Below are positions 47,994 through 60,164 of a stretch of 64,000 bases of DNA, piece after piece. The translations under genes and the position numbers were made by a program. Numbering within the stretch: position 1 is the stretch's first letter; each line of letters starts with the position of its first letter. This DNA is from Artocarpus heterophyllus (taxonomy: Eukaryota; Streptophyta; Magnoliopsida; Rosales; Moraceae), in NCBI GenBank assembly GCA_025403435.1, contig CM046348.1, positions 27,587,899 through 27,651,898 on the forward strand, written 5' to 3'. The notes beneath the pieces are model-generated. The model was not told where the DNA came from. It saw nothing but the letters and a program-made list of their open reading frames with translations, and ran no database searches.

Positions 47994-50059
47994 TCACTTA
48001 AGGTACACTTTATTGTAGTGATCTGCAGCTTTAGATATTGATTGTTCTGAAACCGGGAATCCGGGACCCATCTGCATGACAACAAACCATTGTAAAAAAA
48101 GAAAAATCATTTCGATCTTCATGGATTAAAAAACCTCATTACTCATGAAATAGTAAGCCCGTGTCTAATTGGTAGTACATTTGGACTCATTGTTTTGTGA
48201 GTAACGGAACAGGGCTTTAACCCCATGGGGTCAATTCAGGTGCTCAAAAGATTGGATGGCTAGATATTTGGATGAAGCCACGATTGCATCGCATCTGCGA
48301 AGCACTATTCAAAGAAAGTAAAAGCGAGGGTGGTTATGAGCTTACCGTGCTACACATATGGAAGGAGTTGATATACCCTGCATATTTAGATGCTGCACAA
48401 AAGCACACAAAAAAAAGGTAATTTTTTGGTACTTTATGAAATGATACAATGTGGACTATGCAAAGAGGCAAGCAATTAGCTAAACTTCTTGTCAAATCAA
48501 ATACCATAAAAAGAAAGGTGATCCTTGAGGTTGAAAACATAGCAGTATATGAAACTGAAAGTAAAGTTCAACCATCCTTGAGGTTGAAAACGTAGGAGTA
48601 TAAGTAACTGAAAGTAAAGTTCAACCAAATCCTGTCCTTATCCAGATGTCTTAAAGTTGCAAAACCTCAGTTAACAAGCCGAAGATAATTAAAAATGCTT
48701 GCTTAGGAAACTGTTGATTAACATCCGAGAGGGTCATTATCCCAACAATAAGTTCTATACAACATTTAGCTTTCACTTTGCATTCCTTCAGTTACAATTT
48801 GAAGCATAAATTAGTCATTTGACTGTTGGTTACTGCAACACGTTCTTATATTTGAATTTGAAGTTCATTATGAACATTGGAACTTACAAACCATAAAAAT
48901 AAAATAATTACTAAATTACAGTAAGGATATTGTAACTTAAAAATGCCCAAATGCTGTCAGTTAAGTCAAGTTTTAATTCCCTATTCCCTTAAGTATATAA
49001 AAAGCAGATTCAAGTGAAGTGCTCTCCGAGTTGAGACGAAGATGATCGAGATTGCTCAGCTATTAGCATGGTTAGCAAGCTGGACACTTCCCAGCTCTGG
49101 GCCTATGCATTGAACTTGCGAGAGACAGCTAGTAAAATATATATTACCATGTTAAAGGTGCACTTCCTAATCCCTAATATAAACCCAAAATTTACATAAT
49201 TCAACTTAATGCGTCTCGGTTCATCAATAATTTATCTTACTATAAATCATTATGCATCACTTACTCTTTTTTAAGCCTACAGGCTTTGCAAGTAAAAGAG
49301 CATTCACGAATGCGCCAATATTCTCACGAATATACTCCTCTGAATAGCTCACCTGATTAAATAACAACACGCATTATTAGAGAGCAAGAAAAGGAACAAG
49401 AAGAGTAACTTTTAAATCAAACAGATAAAAAAGGAAAAGGGATGTTAAGTCCATAAATATGTCTCCAGCAAACAGAGTTTGGAATTAAAAAAAAAAAAAA
49501 AAAAAAAAAAGAAACCACACACACACACATGTTTCAAAGATAAGATAATGGTACCTTCCCAACCCCCACATGGACGATTGATGTTTTGTCCATTTTAAAT
49601 TCAATCGAACTTTGCTTTACTTTGTTCAGTGCCTCCAAGATATCATTTGTCACAGTGCCTAGCTATATGGTTTGTTATTACCACCAATAGAGATATTCAA
49701 TACTAGTGATCTAGAGATAAAAATCAAATAGAGTATCACTTCACGGTCAGGCCAAAGACCACGATCTCTAAGAATCTTTGAGATCTGTATACAGCGAAAG
49801 ATACATCAATCAAAGATCCCACAATTCCATATTAGAATTTATTCCACGAAAATTCACAAACCTTTCCCATGCGCAGAATCATTTCATTTGTTGCAAAACA
49901 CTTGTCAACGTTGAGCTTGTTACTGCCTGCAGAGATTCAAGCTCGGGTTATAAATCTGTAAACCAAATTGATCTTATTTAAAACTTTCAGGTATGTTAAA
50001 TGGGGGATGGATAGAAGGGACGCCAAAGTTAGAACATCTTAAAACCCACTGCCACATCA

Positions 50060-52293
50060 TGTCACGCCCCGAAGTATAGGTAGTGACGTGGTGGATTAAT
50101 TAAGTTAATTAAACTAGATTTTTTTATTAAAATTATCAATTAAATGTATTGGGGTATTTTGAAAAACGTGATAGTTTAAAAACTTCTTAAAAAAAACAAT
50201 TATCGTTATTTTGAAACAGTTACGCATGAAATAAAATATTAAAGATAGATAAACATGAGCCGAGCGCCACCGGACCCACATTAGTGAGCACATATAGTAT
50301 CGACAATAAAATATTACAATTATAGTCTAATACGAGAGATAAAAATTTAAATAATACATGCCTTGATTTAAATAAAGAAATAACCTAAACAGAATTCCTA
50401 CAACTCACGAGTTTACCCTGTTGCCTCCCAGTCGGTCTTAAGCTGTAATCCACTTAGGGGAAAGGGTTTTAAAACAAATTAAGAAATGTGAGCGGAAGGC
50501 TCAGTAACACAAGGTTTAGAAAACATTAATTCTAAACATAAATTCTCATATTTGAAAGCTATTCACAAAATTTCAAAAAGATGAATAAAACATATTAAAT
50601 TCATCCTTACCTTTAGAATCCCTATTCATCTGGAATTATTCTTTATTATTTGTTCTTTGGCAAGGCCATAGTATCACCAGTCGTAATGGTCTAGTTAGGT
50701 TTCAGGACCTGCTCTTAAGGTTGCTCTTTACATGACTTGATCTCTGAATATGGCGTCATGCTCTATTATTTCATCCCGGGTGGTGTGTATATGTATATAT
50801 AATGCGTCTGGTACCATGTCATTATTTAGGTCTTATCTTAACCAAATGTTCTCATTTACATTTATTATTTGATTCGTTATGATCAATCGTTTTCTCGAAC
50901 AAATAATGAAGATACTAAGAATTTCTTTCTAATCATTCTTTAAAAATCAATTTGAAAGAAATCATTTGGCAAGAAATCTTTTTGTGGCCAAAGGCCCCCT
51001 TTGAAAATATTTAAAACATTTTGTCACTTGTTGAAAACATTTTGAAAGGATCTTTAAGGCCAAAACCATTTAAAAAACCTAGCTACCAAAGAAAGGGGTA
51101 GAAGTCCTACCTCGATATTTTGCATCATGACTCAACATCGCAGTCCCGACTCATTACACATTAGCTCCACGGTACCCTAACCCACCTTAAAAGTAAACTC
51201 AACGTCATCAATTTCTAACTTAGAGTATTCTACGCTACTATGCAATTTCATGGTGTTTAAGTATGCCTTTTATAGTCAAAATATCATATCATAGTGTTAA
51301 GGTCTTCATTTAGGTTTTAAACGGAGAAAAAGGATGAAAACAACAAAATTTTGTTGCTAAACTTGTTTGTTTGGCCCACCGAACTGCACAGTTTGGCCTA
51401 CCGAACTGGCCTAGGTTTGGCCTGTCGACCAGATGAGTCCGGTATGCCGAATTCATGAGTCTGAACTATCGATGCTCGTCATCGGCCTGCAAAACTAGAA
51501 AAACTTGGGGGACCCGAGACATCGAGTCTCAGCCTCCCCAAGCTCAAAATCTCAATCCAAACTTGTTTCTCAGTTCTTAAGCATGGGTAATGTTCATAGA
51601 TGCTAGAAAAACATACTAGAATACGTTTCAACAATTTAAACAAGATTTGCACAAAGATTTTTGAATAAATCCAAAAATGGACAAAAAGGGGGAAACATGA
51701 TTTATTCCAATTTTAGTAAAATCAAGCCTAGATTCTAGATGATTTGGGTTCTACTAACTTGGATTGAAGGTTTCTTAAGCTCTAGAAACTCAAATTTCAA
51801 CGTACAAAGAAATTTAGAGGATTTGGAAAATATTTTGAAAATTTGAAAAATAGAGCAACTAACCTTGAATCCAAGCTTGAATCGAGTTTGAGATAGCTCT
51901 AATGCATCCCTAGTCCTCTAATCCAGCTGAGATTTGAAACTAGAACTCAAAATTTGAGAGGGAAAAGAGAGAAAGACAACGAGCGAAAGAGGGAAAGAGA
52001 GAGGAAGAGTTTAAGAGAGAATGAGAGAGTGAGAAGAGGGAGAATGGAATAAATAGAGAAAAGGGTGGTTTTGTGGAGTAAAAACTATGTTCCAACACAT
52101 TGTTTTTCAAAATGACATATTAGGCATTTGACAAATTGTTCTATGTCAAGGATTCAAAATAATAAATTAAAATAACTAAAAGTGATACAAATTTAGAATA
52201 TACCACAAAATGTTTAAATTAAGTTTAAATCACATTAAGGCATACTAATCCATCATTTACATGCTAACCTTAATTAAATTTCTGGGTGTTACA
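50060..52293 (-). repeat. 3' LTR of gypsy-A
   Basis: 2,234 bp, beginning TGTCACGCCCCGAAG and ending GGGTGTTACA. It has a GA-rich block at 51955-52040 (CT-rich on the coding strand) and ATAAATAGAG, which gives a TATTTAT promoter-like word in minus sense. The palindrome-like GGCCTACCGAAC cluster is at 51365-51500. Confidence 0.88.
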
Positions 52294-52369
52294 ACTCTCC
52301 ACCTCTAAAAGAAATTTCAGTCCTCGAAATTCAGAAACTAACCTAAAAACAAAATAAATATAGGATACA

Positions 52370-52470
52370 ACTCCTGCATAATCGACTCTAATTCCCAGGT
52401 TGTCTTATTAGCCTTGTGGTGCTGCCATACCACTCTCACTAATGGAATTTCACGGCGTCACAGACTTTCC
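52370..52470 (-). pseudogene. Chromodomain-like integrase C-terminus of gypsy-A
   Basis: One minus frame reads EIPLVRVVWQHHKANKTTWE, then LESIMQELYP. This matches the IPLVKVLWxxH...TWExExxM...YP pattern at the end of plant chromovirus integrases, where the chromodomain reads histone marks and steers insertion. Upstream parts of the same region carry stops. Confidence 0.7.
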
Positions 52471-52920
52471 ACTTTTCAATCTATAATCTAGACTAGCACC
52501 TCCTAGTAGGTTGTGTCTTCCTGAATCTATACATCCAGAGATGAGACAATCTTGGTTGGCTTGAGCGGACAATTACAAAGCATCGACTCATGAACTATGA
52601 CATGAACATGAGAGTTCGGGAGGAAAATCAAGGTGACAAGTGACCACTCTGACATGTTGGGTAATTCCGAACGACCTAACGTACCTCGGTGCAAGTTTCC
52701 TACTTACACCGAAACGCGAAACTCACTTACACTGGTGAAACCTTTAAGAGATCAAAATCCTCTAACTTGAATTCTAGAGGTTAGCGTCTCCTATTCGCAT
52801 AGCTCTTCCGCCTACTCAAAGTGGCTCTCAATCGATCACGGATCACGACGACCTTCTCGTTGCTATCACGGATATCATCAGGTCTGAGAATGATCCTAAC
52901 CTCTAGTTCTGCTCAATACA

Positions 52921-53560
52921 CTAGTGATCAACACGGCCGTCCATAAAGCGCTTTGAACAATGCCATCCTGATGCTTGCTTGATAACTGTTGTTGCATGCA
53001 AACTCTGCCAAATGCCAATATTTCTTCCAGTTTCGCCAAATTCAAAAACACACGCTAGTAACATGCCCTCGAGGATCTGAATAGCTTGCTTGGGCTGCCC
53101 ATTGGCTTGAGGATGAAAAGCCATGCTTTTATCCAAGTCTATGCCTAAAGCTTCCTGAAAGCTCCTCCTATATTTGGCGTCGAATCGAGTATCTCTATCG
53201 GAGGTGATGGACAAAGAAAACTCTATGCAACTTCACTATATCCTCTAGATATGGCTCTCTAAGAACTCGCCTTGAATACGTCGACCTGAAGGGTATGAAA
53301 TGCGCCGATTTCATCAACCTATCGACCATGACTTAAACTACATGATGCCTTTGCTTCAGTCCTTGGCAAACTAGCGAGGAAATCCATCATGACATGCTGT
53401 CATTTCCACCTTGGAATGGGAAGCTACTGAAGCTGACTAGCGGGCTCCTAATGCTCGGCTATTACCTAGAGACAAGTCACGTACTCTTAAACATCTTCCT
53501 TCATACCTCTCCACCAGTACTGCCTCTTCAAATCGCGATATATTTTCATGCTCCCTAGAT
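52921..53560 (-). pseudogene. Integrase of gypsy-A
   Basis: The core reads ITSDRDTRF, FQEALGIDL and AFHPQANGQ (53214-52921). Upstream, about 53560-53430, is a zinc-finger remnant with IYRDLKRQYWWRGMK. Stops and frame changes separate the parts. The SDRD and AFHPQ words place it in Ty3/gypsy. Confidence 0.8.
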
Positions 53561-54289
53561 GAATAGTGAACTGAGACTTGAGAGCTTTGTCTATCAAAGC
53601 CCTGGTTACTCCCTCGATCGTAGACACTACCCAACGTCCCCTAAGATTGCAATGACCCATCTACATGAATCCTCCATTCTTCAAACTGCTTCCCGTTTTG
53701 TTTTCATGTCCACATCCCCTAAAGATGCTGGTCTCGCCATTGAGTATGCTTTATCATATGAATAAGCGTTGAAGTTGATCCCACATGATACACCGATACC
53801 TAATCGAGGTCTTCATGGTACTACAGCCCATATTCGCACATGGTAGCATCTTTCTTCTAATCCTCTAGTGCCAAATGTGTGGATCCCCGAAAACCTCCTA
53901 TTGAACGTGTTTTCCACCGCTGTTGGCCTTACTCGGATGATACTACAGCGAGAAATCATAGTCCCCCATATATTCCATCCATCTCCGTTGCCTTAAATTC
54001 GAATCCCTCTAGGCAAACAAATACCTTAAGCTCTTGTGGTCTGGAAAAACCTAAAATGTCACTTCAACAAGTAGCATCTTCAGTTCCCCAAAGCATGAAT
54101 CACTACGGCAAGCTCTAAATTATATGTAGGGTAGTCCTGCTTGTGTCGCGATCCATAAGCCACAACTCGTCCATGTCGTATCAACACACATTCGAGTCCT
54201 CATCTTGTTATATTAGTGTAGACCTCATAAAACTCGTCACTAGTCGATATAGTCAATACAAAGGCAGGTAGTCACATTCCTCATCCCAT

Positions 54290-54960
54290 TCAAACTTGAT
54301 ATTTTTCTTCCTGATCAATTGCGTTAATGGAGCCGCTATTTGAAAGAAATCCTTCACAAACTTCCTGTAGTACCCAGCAAGTCCTAAAAAGCTACTGAAG
54401 TTCGGCCACGATCTTCAATCATTCCCACTATACTGTAGCCTCAATCTTGGGCGAATCTACTAGGATACCTTGCTCAGAGATGATTCTGAATCGTAGATCT
54501 ATCTTCGAGAAATATCGGGAGCCTCCTACCAACTAGACAATCCATCATCCTAGGCAGTAGATACTTATTCTTCACGGTGACCTGATTTAGTTACTGATAA
54601 TCAATACACAACTTGAGTGCACCATCATGTTTGTTGGCAAGCAAAATAGCGTATCCTATGCTATCCTGAATATGCCCTTTATTCGCAAGTTCATAAAGCT
54701 GTTTTTTTAATTCCTTCATATTTGTAGGCACCAATCGATACGGTGCTATGAAAATTGAAGCGATCCTTGGGAATAACTCGATGCCAAACTCAATCTTCTG
54801 ATACGATGCTAATCCTGGTAACTCGTCGAGGAAGACATCATCGAATTCATCAGCCACCTGTAGTGCTGCATTTCTCCCTACGGCATTAGACTCTTCTTCT
54901 AAATTCAAAAGAAGTATAACCATATATAGCATGCTAAGTTTCTTCGTCCTCCTAGACACG
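54290..54960 (-). pseudogene. Reverse transcriptase start of gypsy-A
   Basis: DVFLDELPGLASYQKIEFGI, then PYRLVPTNMKELKKQLYEL and ALKLCIDYQ. These match the DELPGLPPxRxIEFxI...PYRMAP...LCIDYRQLN region of gypsy RT. The expected arginine is glutamine and a stop follows. The catalytic YLDD part further on is not recognisable. Confidence 0.8.
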
Positions 54961-54999
54961 TCTTCATGGTTCGATCACTCATTACTCGATCATTACCAC

Positions 55000-56400
55000 T
55001 CTGGTAAACAATCATCGTTCCCCTATCGATCACTAGGGTTACCTCTTTAAGGTGACAATCTACAGTTTCATTATACCTGGACAACTGGTCCATTCATAAC
55101 GTCACATCATAAGTACTCATGGGGATTATTATCAAATTACTTTCCCAAGTTTCACCCCCAATTATTATTTTACAAGATTTACATATATAGTTCACATACA
55201 CTCCCCCCATGGGTGAGGTAATTACGAAAGGCTCATCAAATTCTTCTATTTCTAATCCCAAGGCATATACAAAGAACTCAAAATGAGAGAATAAGTGGCA
55301 CCAATATCAAATAGAACCTGAACTAAGGACTAAGAAACCAGAACCGTACCGTCGACTCTCACATTGCTAGTTTGAGCATCCAAACTCCTTGAAGTCATGG
55401 TGTGAACTTGAACTAGAGCCTTGCCTTTTTGCTCTACTAGCGCTGCTACGTCCTGGGTCCATCGGCCGATACTGCTGTGGAGAAAGCTGATGAAGCTGAA
55501 GCTAAAGAAGTTGTTGAGGTGGAAGTGAGGACTGAGGTTGAGGCTGACGGCTTGCACTCTCTCTGGTCTAAGATCCATGTCGAGCATTCCTTGCTAGGTA
55601 GCTCCTCTCGATACGTCTTGGCTGCTGGTAGAGATGGGAAGGGTTGCTTCATCCACTGCTAGATGAACTGCTGTTGCTACTACTAATGTTATCATGCGGA
55701 TTCTTCACTTGAGCTTGGTGATTGCTACCTCTCCTATTACTCTTCTAGGGACCTACTGATGTTCTCGCCCAATCTACGCAGTAGAAAGCAAAATCTCTTC
55801 CTACCAATAACGCTGACGGCTCTAACTCACCAAAATTCTAGAATCATAAGACCACTAGTTGTCGTCAGATGGATGCCTTGAGCCCTTCCTGAAACTTGAT
55901 ACACTTTTCACGCCTAGAAGCCATGGTGAACAAAATAAACTTGGTCAACTAATCAAACTTTACCTCGTATTCCTAAACCATCTTGTTACTTATTCCAACT
56001 GATAGAATTCGATGATCCTTCAATCTTTGCATCCCCGCGAAAATAACACTCATGGAACAATTCCTTGAATCTTTCCCCGTCGATGTTCCTATCATTCTCC
56101 AGATGCTTTGCTTGCTTTACTAGGTGTTAGCACAGCCTGCCAACTTGTAAACTACAATTTCCACTTGATACACTACTAGGTCTAATCGATATTTGGCCTC
56201 TTGCAGAACCCCATTACCATTGAAAGTTGGGATAGACATATGCCAAAACTCCATAAAACACTCATGCCAGTGATTCGCCCCAAAAATTGCCAGGCCTGGC
56301 CCTTGCTGCCATCTACCAAAAGTGGCAAATGCAGCTCCTATCATACTTCTCTCATTCGTGAGGCTCGCATTAGCCATAGCTGGATGACGGCTAGGTGTCC
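55000..56400 (-). pseudogene. Protease and gag remnants of gypsy-A
   Basis: Fragments such as FMEFWHMSIPTFNGNG (about 56260) resemble the PPxFDG gag start of Tekay-like elements. A low-complexity serine-rich segment lies at 55430-55700. Protease is expected at 55100-55350 but only short open pieces remain. The assignment rests mainly on position and order. Confidence 0.5.
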
Positions 56401-56508
56401 ATTCTCTTAATTCATATCAAAATTGGACTGCTAGAGGCTTTTCACTATCATACCTATGTGTGCACGGTTCCCAAGGTTTATAACTTGGGCTTTGATACCA
56501 TTTTATCA

Positions 56509-58425
56509 TGTCCCAAAGCTACGGGTAGTGACGTGGTGGTTAATTAAGTTAATTAAACTAGATTTTTAATTAAAAATACCAATTAAACATTTTGGGGTAT
56601 TTTGAAAAACGTGAGTTTAGAAACTTCTTAAAAAAAACAATTATCATTATTTTGAAACAGTTAATCATGAAATAAAATATTAAAGATAGATAAATATAAG
56701 CTGGGCCCCACCGGACTAATATTAGTGGGTACACATGGTATCGACAATAAAATATTACAATCACAGTCCAATATGAGAAATAAAAATTTAAATAATACAT
56801 GCCTTGATTTAAATAAAGAAATAACCTAAATAGAATTCCTACAACTCACAAGTTTACCCTATTGCCTCCTAATCGGTCTTAAGCTATAATCCACCTAGAG
56901 GAAAAGGGTTTTAAAACAAATAAAGAAATGTGAGTAGAAGGCTCAGTAGGACTAGGTTTAGAAAACATTAATTCTAATTATAAATTCTCATATTTGAAAG
57001 TAATTCTAAGAAGTTCTTTCTAATCATTCTTTAAAAATTAATTTGAAAGAAATCATTTGGCAAGAAATCTTTTTGTGGCCAAAGGCCCCCTTTGAAAATA
57101 TTTAAAACATTTTGTCACTTCTTGAAAACATTTTGAAAGGATCTTTAAGGCCAAAACCATTTAAAAACCTGGCTACCAAAGAAAGGGGTAGAAGTCCTAC
57201 CTCGATATTCTACATTGTGACTCAACACCGCAAGTCCCAACTCATTACACATTAGCTCCACAGAACCTTGATCCACCTTAAAAGTAAACTAAACTTCATC
57301 AATTTCTAACTTAGAGTATTCTATACTACTATGCAATTTCATGGTGTTTGAGTATGCCTTTTATAGTCAAAAAATCATATCATAGTGTCAAGGTCTTCAT
57401 TTAGGTTTTAAACGGAGAAAACATATGAAAACAACAAAATTTTGCTACCAAACTTGCCTATCCGGCCTGCCAAACTACATAGTTTGGCATACCAGATGCA
57501 CAGCACCGGCCTGTTGAACTAGCCCAGGTTCGGGCTACCGACCATATGAGTTCGGCATGTTGAACTTATGAGTCCAGCCTGCCGATGCTCATTATCGGTC
57601 TACCGAACTAGAAAAACTTGAGGGACTCGAGACATCGAGTCTCAGCCTCCCCGAACTCAAAATCTCAATCTAAACTTGTTTTCTCAGTTCTCAAGCTTGG
57701 GTAATGTTCATAGATGCTAGAAAAAATATTAGAACACTTTTAAACAACTTTAAACAAGATTTACACAAAATTTTTTGAATAAATCCAAAAATGGAGAAAA
57801 AGGAAAAAATGTGATTTAATCCGATTTTAGTGAAATCAAGCCTAGATTCTAGATGATTTGGGTTCTAATAACTTAGATTGAAGGTTTCCTAAGCTCTAGA
57901 AACTCAAATTTCAACATACAAAGAAATTTTGAGGATTTAGGAAAAAGTTTGAAAATTTGAAAAATAGAGCAACTAACCTTGAATCAGAGCCTGAAATCAA
58001 GTTTGACGGTAGCTCTAATGCATCCCTAGTCCTCCAATCCAGCTGAGATTTGAAACTAGAACTCAAAATTTTGAAACAAAAATTTGAGAAAGAAAAGAGA
58101 GAGAGATAACGAAAGAAAGAGGGAAAGAGAGAGGGAGAGTTTGAGAGTGAATGAGAGAGTGAGGCGAGGGAGGATGGAGTAAATAGAGAAAATGGTGGTT
58201 TTGCAGAGTAACAACTATATTCAAACACATGATTTTTCAAAAGGATGTATTGGACATTTGACAAATTGTTCTATTTTAAGGATTCAAAATAACAAATAAA
58301 AATAATTAAAAATGAGACAAATTTAGAATACCACAAAATGTTTAAATTAAGTTTAAATCATATTAAGGCATACTAATCTACTATTTACATGCTAACCTTA
58401 CTTTATTAAATTTTAGGGTGTTACA
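56509..58425 (-). repeat. 5' LTR of gypsy-A
   Basis: Begins TGTCCCAAAGCTACGGG and ends GGGTGTTACA. It matches the left LTR except for a deletion of roughly 350 bp near 57000. Its palindrome-like cluster is at 57465-57610. Confidence 0.88.
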
Positions 58426-59639
58426 CACTATTAGCTGTAAGTGATCATCAAAGCGATTAGAACTATTATTCTTGGCATAATATCTAACTGCGTGATAAAA
58501 AAAAAGTATGGTTTAGTACTAGCAATTTCTTCAATAAGTTCAATTCCACCAACAATATCAGCTCCTACTGCTCTAGCTTCATCTGCATGTCTCCCTTCAG
58601 TGAAAACTGCAACTTTCACAACCTGCAAAAAAGACAATTTTTATACAACCAGCTGCAATATAACAGGTATCAGAACTATATCATCGTGAAAGAAGTTAAA
58701 TAATACTTTCCCACTACCATGAGGCAGAGTCATGCTACCACGAACTCCCCTTCCCTGAAGATCAAATAGAAAGTAGCGCATGTAACTACGTAACAAAAAC
58801 ATAAAAAATACATGAAGAGTAGTTGCACACAAACACACTACACAGCAATTGTAGAGGACAAAACACAAATAGCAAAACCACTTTTACTGGAAAAAACAAA
58901 ACTAATGTCCCCCTCCAACGCAACCCTAGAAAATGGAGTTCTCCTTCTTCTCGTGGCGGAGTCATCCGGCTTTTCTTGACTGCCATCATCTGTGTCGGCG
59001 GGGGCTGGAGAGACCTTGTCCTCTGGCAGCGGCGCGACGCGCTTCGGGTAAGAGACCAGCACGATCGACGGCGTGTCCTTGATATACCGGAGGTCCTCGC
59101 GGGTCCAAGTGGATCGGACTTCCTCGTTTGCCAAGTCTTGCGGCCTGTGAAGCTGTTGGGCTGCCTCAAGAAAAGCTGACGGCGGTGTCAGAGACTCTTC
59201 AACAGATTATGGCGACTGGTCTTTGGGTTTGATGGCGTAAGATACTGGCTGTATTGGAACGGAGCTGGGAGATCTTCTTGGGGATGATTCTTCAAAAAGG
59301 GAAGGGAGGTTTCGGTCCGATGACGAGGGGAGGAGTCTCTGGAAAGGTAGAGATGGTTAAGGACAGAGATTAAAGGGAGGTATGGCGAGGCAACGGCCTG
59401 TGAGCTTCCGAGAGGAGCCTAAGAGCTACCATGGAAACCAGGGGAATTTGAATTTGGAAAGAGACGGGGAGTCGGGGTTAGGTGGTTTATGAGGTTCAAG
59501 GCCACACAGGGCTTTCAACAATGTATCGGAGCTCCGGGAGTGCGGTTCATAAAAGTTAGAAGCCGTGGATCACTTTATGACTTATGTTGTAAGAGTTTTA
59601 CATGTAGGCTTTACGTGACAACCTTGTTAAAACTTATTA

Positions 59640-59809
59640 TAGGCCGTTTAAAAGAATAATTGGAACAATCTTTTATAACTATAAACAGTATTAAGCTTTT
59701 ATATACTAGAATAAAACACAAAAAGTTAATATAGTATAAATTTAAGCTTTCACATGTTACAGTTCTCAAACAAAAATTATTGGTTCCAATCAATCTTCCA
59801 AACGGCACA
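59640..59809. mobile_element. PIF/Harbinger-type MITE, 170 bp
   Basis: TTA duplications lie at 59637-59639 and 59810-59812. Inverted ends are GCCGTTTAAAAGAATAATTGG against CCAATCAATCTTCCAAACGGC. The size matches the 17522 copy (169 bp). It appears to sit inside another related repeat (59580-59960). Confidence 0.75.
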
Positions 59810-59812
59810 TTA

Positions 59813-59965
59813 GTTCTATCTGCTGCAATGTAAAGCTCTTATATACTATAGTGTAAAGCTCTCATATGCTACAGTGTTTTTGGTTTCGACTTGTTGTTCG
59901 AACTACATTCTTAAACACTTTAATAGGAGTTCAAACTATATAGTTAAAACGACGTTGCCAAGCCA
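59813..59965. repeat. MITE-core repeat next to the 59640 element
   Basis: AATGTAAAGCTCTTATATAC and GTGTAAAGCTCTCATATGCTACAGTG are the reverse-sense form of the CACTGTAGCATATGAGAGC core seen at 1492 and 17522. Boundaries are not defined. Confidence 0.45.
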
Positions 59966-60164
59966 CATAATAATAAAATTGTCCCAAGAAAAAAAGGACA
60001 GCTTACAATAATGTCCCCTAGACTAACACATTTTTAAGATTGTCCTTCTAAAAGGCTCTTTCCAAAACTATCCTTTTAATTAAAAAAAATGAATTTTTAA
60101 AAGTCTAAGTTACTATCTTTAATTAGAAAAGTTGATTTATTAAAAATCCAAATTATCCTCCCTT

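Larger units (their letters stand above)
50060..58425 (-). mobile_element. Ty3/gypsy chromodomain-type element gypsy-A
   Basis: LTRs at 50060-52293 and 56509-58425 begin TGTC and end GGTGTTACA. The 4.2 kb interior carries decayed gag, RT and integrase, and a chromodomain-like C-terminus, on the minus strand in gypsy order. A primer-site-like TGGTATCAAAGCCC lies at 56500-56487. Flanking 5-mers CATCA and CACTA match at only three of five positions, so the target duplication is unclear. The element fills one intron of the L1 pseudogene in the same orientation. All coding parts are full of stops. Confidence 0.88.
47994..59432 (-). pseudogene. Nuclear ribosomal protein L1 (organelle type, uL1), decayed and split by gypsy-A
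   Basis: Exons on the minus strand: about 59432-58900, 58754-58707, 58622-58520, then beyond gypsy-A 49926-49862, 49784-49745, 49658-49555, 49352-49265, 48392-48346 and 48071-47994. The product has WTREDLRYIKD, LPHGSGK, VAVFTEGRHADEARAVGADIVGG, FKMDKTSIVHVG, ALLLAKP and YAGYINSFHMCST. This is the pattern of plant mitochondrial-type L1, which binds rRNA at the ribosomal L1 stalk. Exon phases join in frame, even across gypsy-A (A|GC). Damage: the ATG frame stops at 59370, there is a frameshift and a TAA at 59209-59207 in exon 1, the segment between the N-terminus and LPHGSGK is missing, and GLMPNPKQG is reduced to GLWPDR. The 3' exons are much better kept than the 5' end. Confidence 0.82.

Noticed and set aside
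48155..48260. tRNA-like or SINE-like sequence (GTGTCTAATTGGTAGTAC, then GGGCTTTAACCCC)
   Set aside because: It has weak A-box and B-box resemblance, but I cannot fold a convincing tRNA or find a SINE tail or duplication. It lies in an L1 intron.
50060..58425. The two large similar blocks as a host segmental duplication
   Set aside because: They begin TGTC, end GTTACA and flank a primer-site-like word with gypsy RT and integrase, so they are LTRs.
58823..59179. 118-codon plus-strand open frame
   Set aside because: It is the shadow of the L1 first exon, which has the recognisable WTREDLRYIKD and PLPED words on the minus strand.
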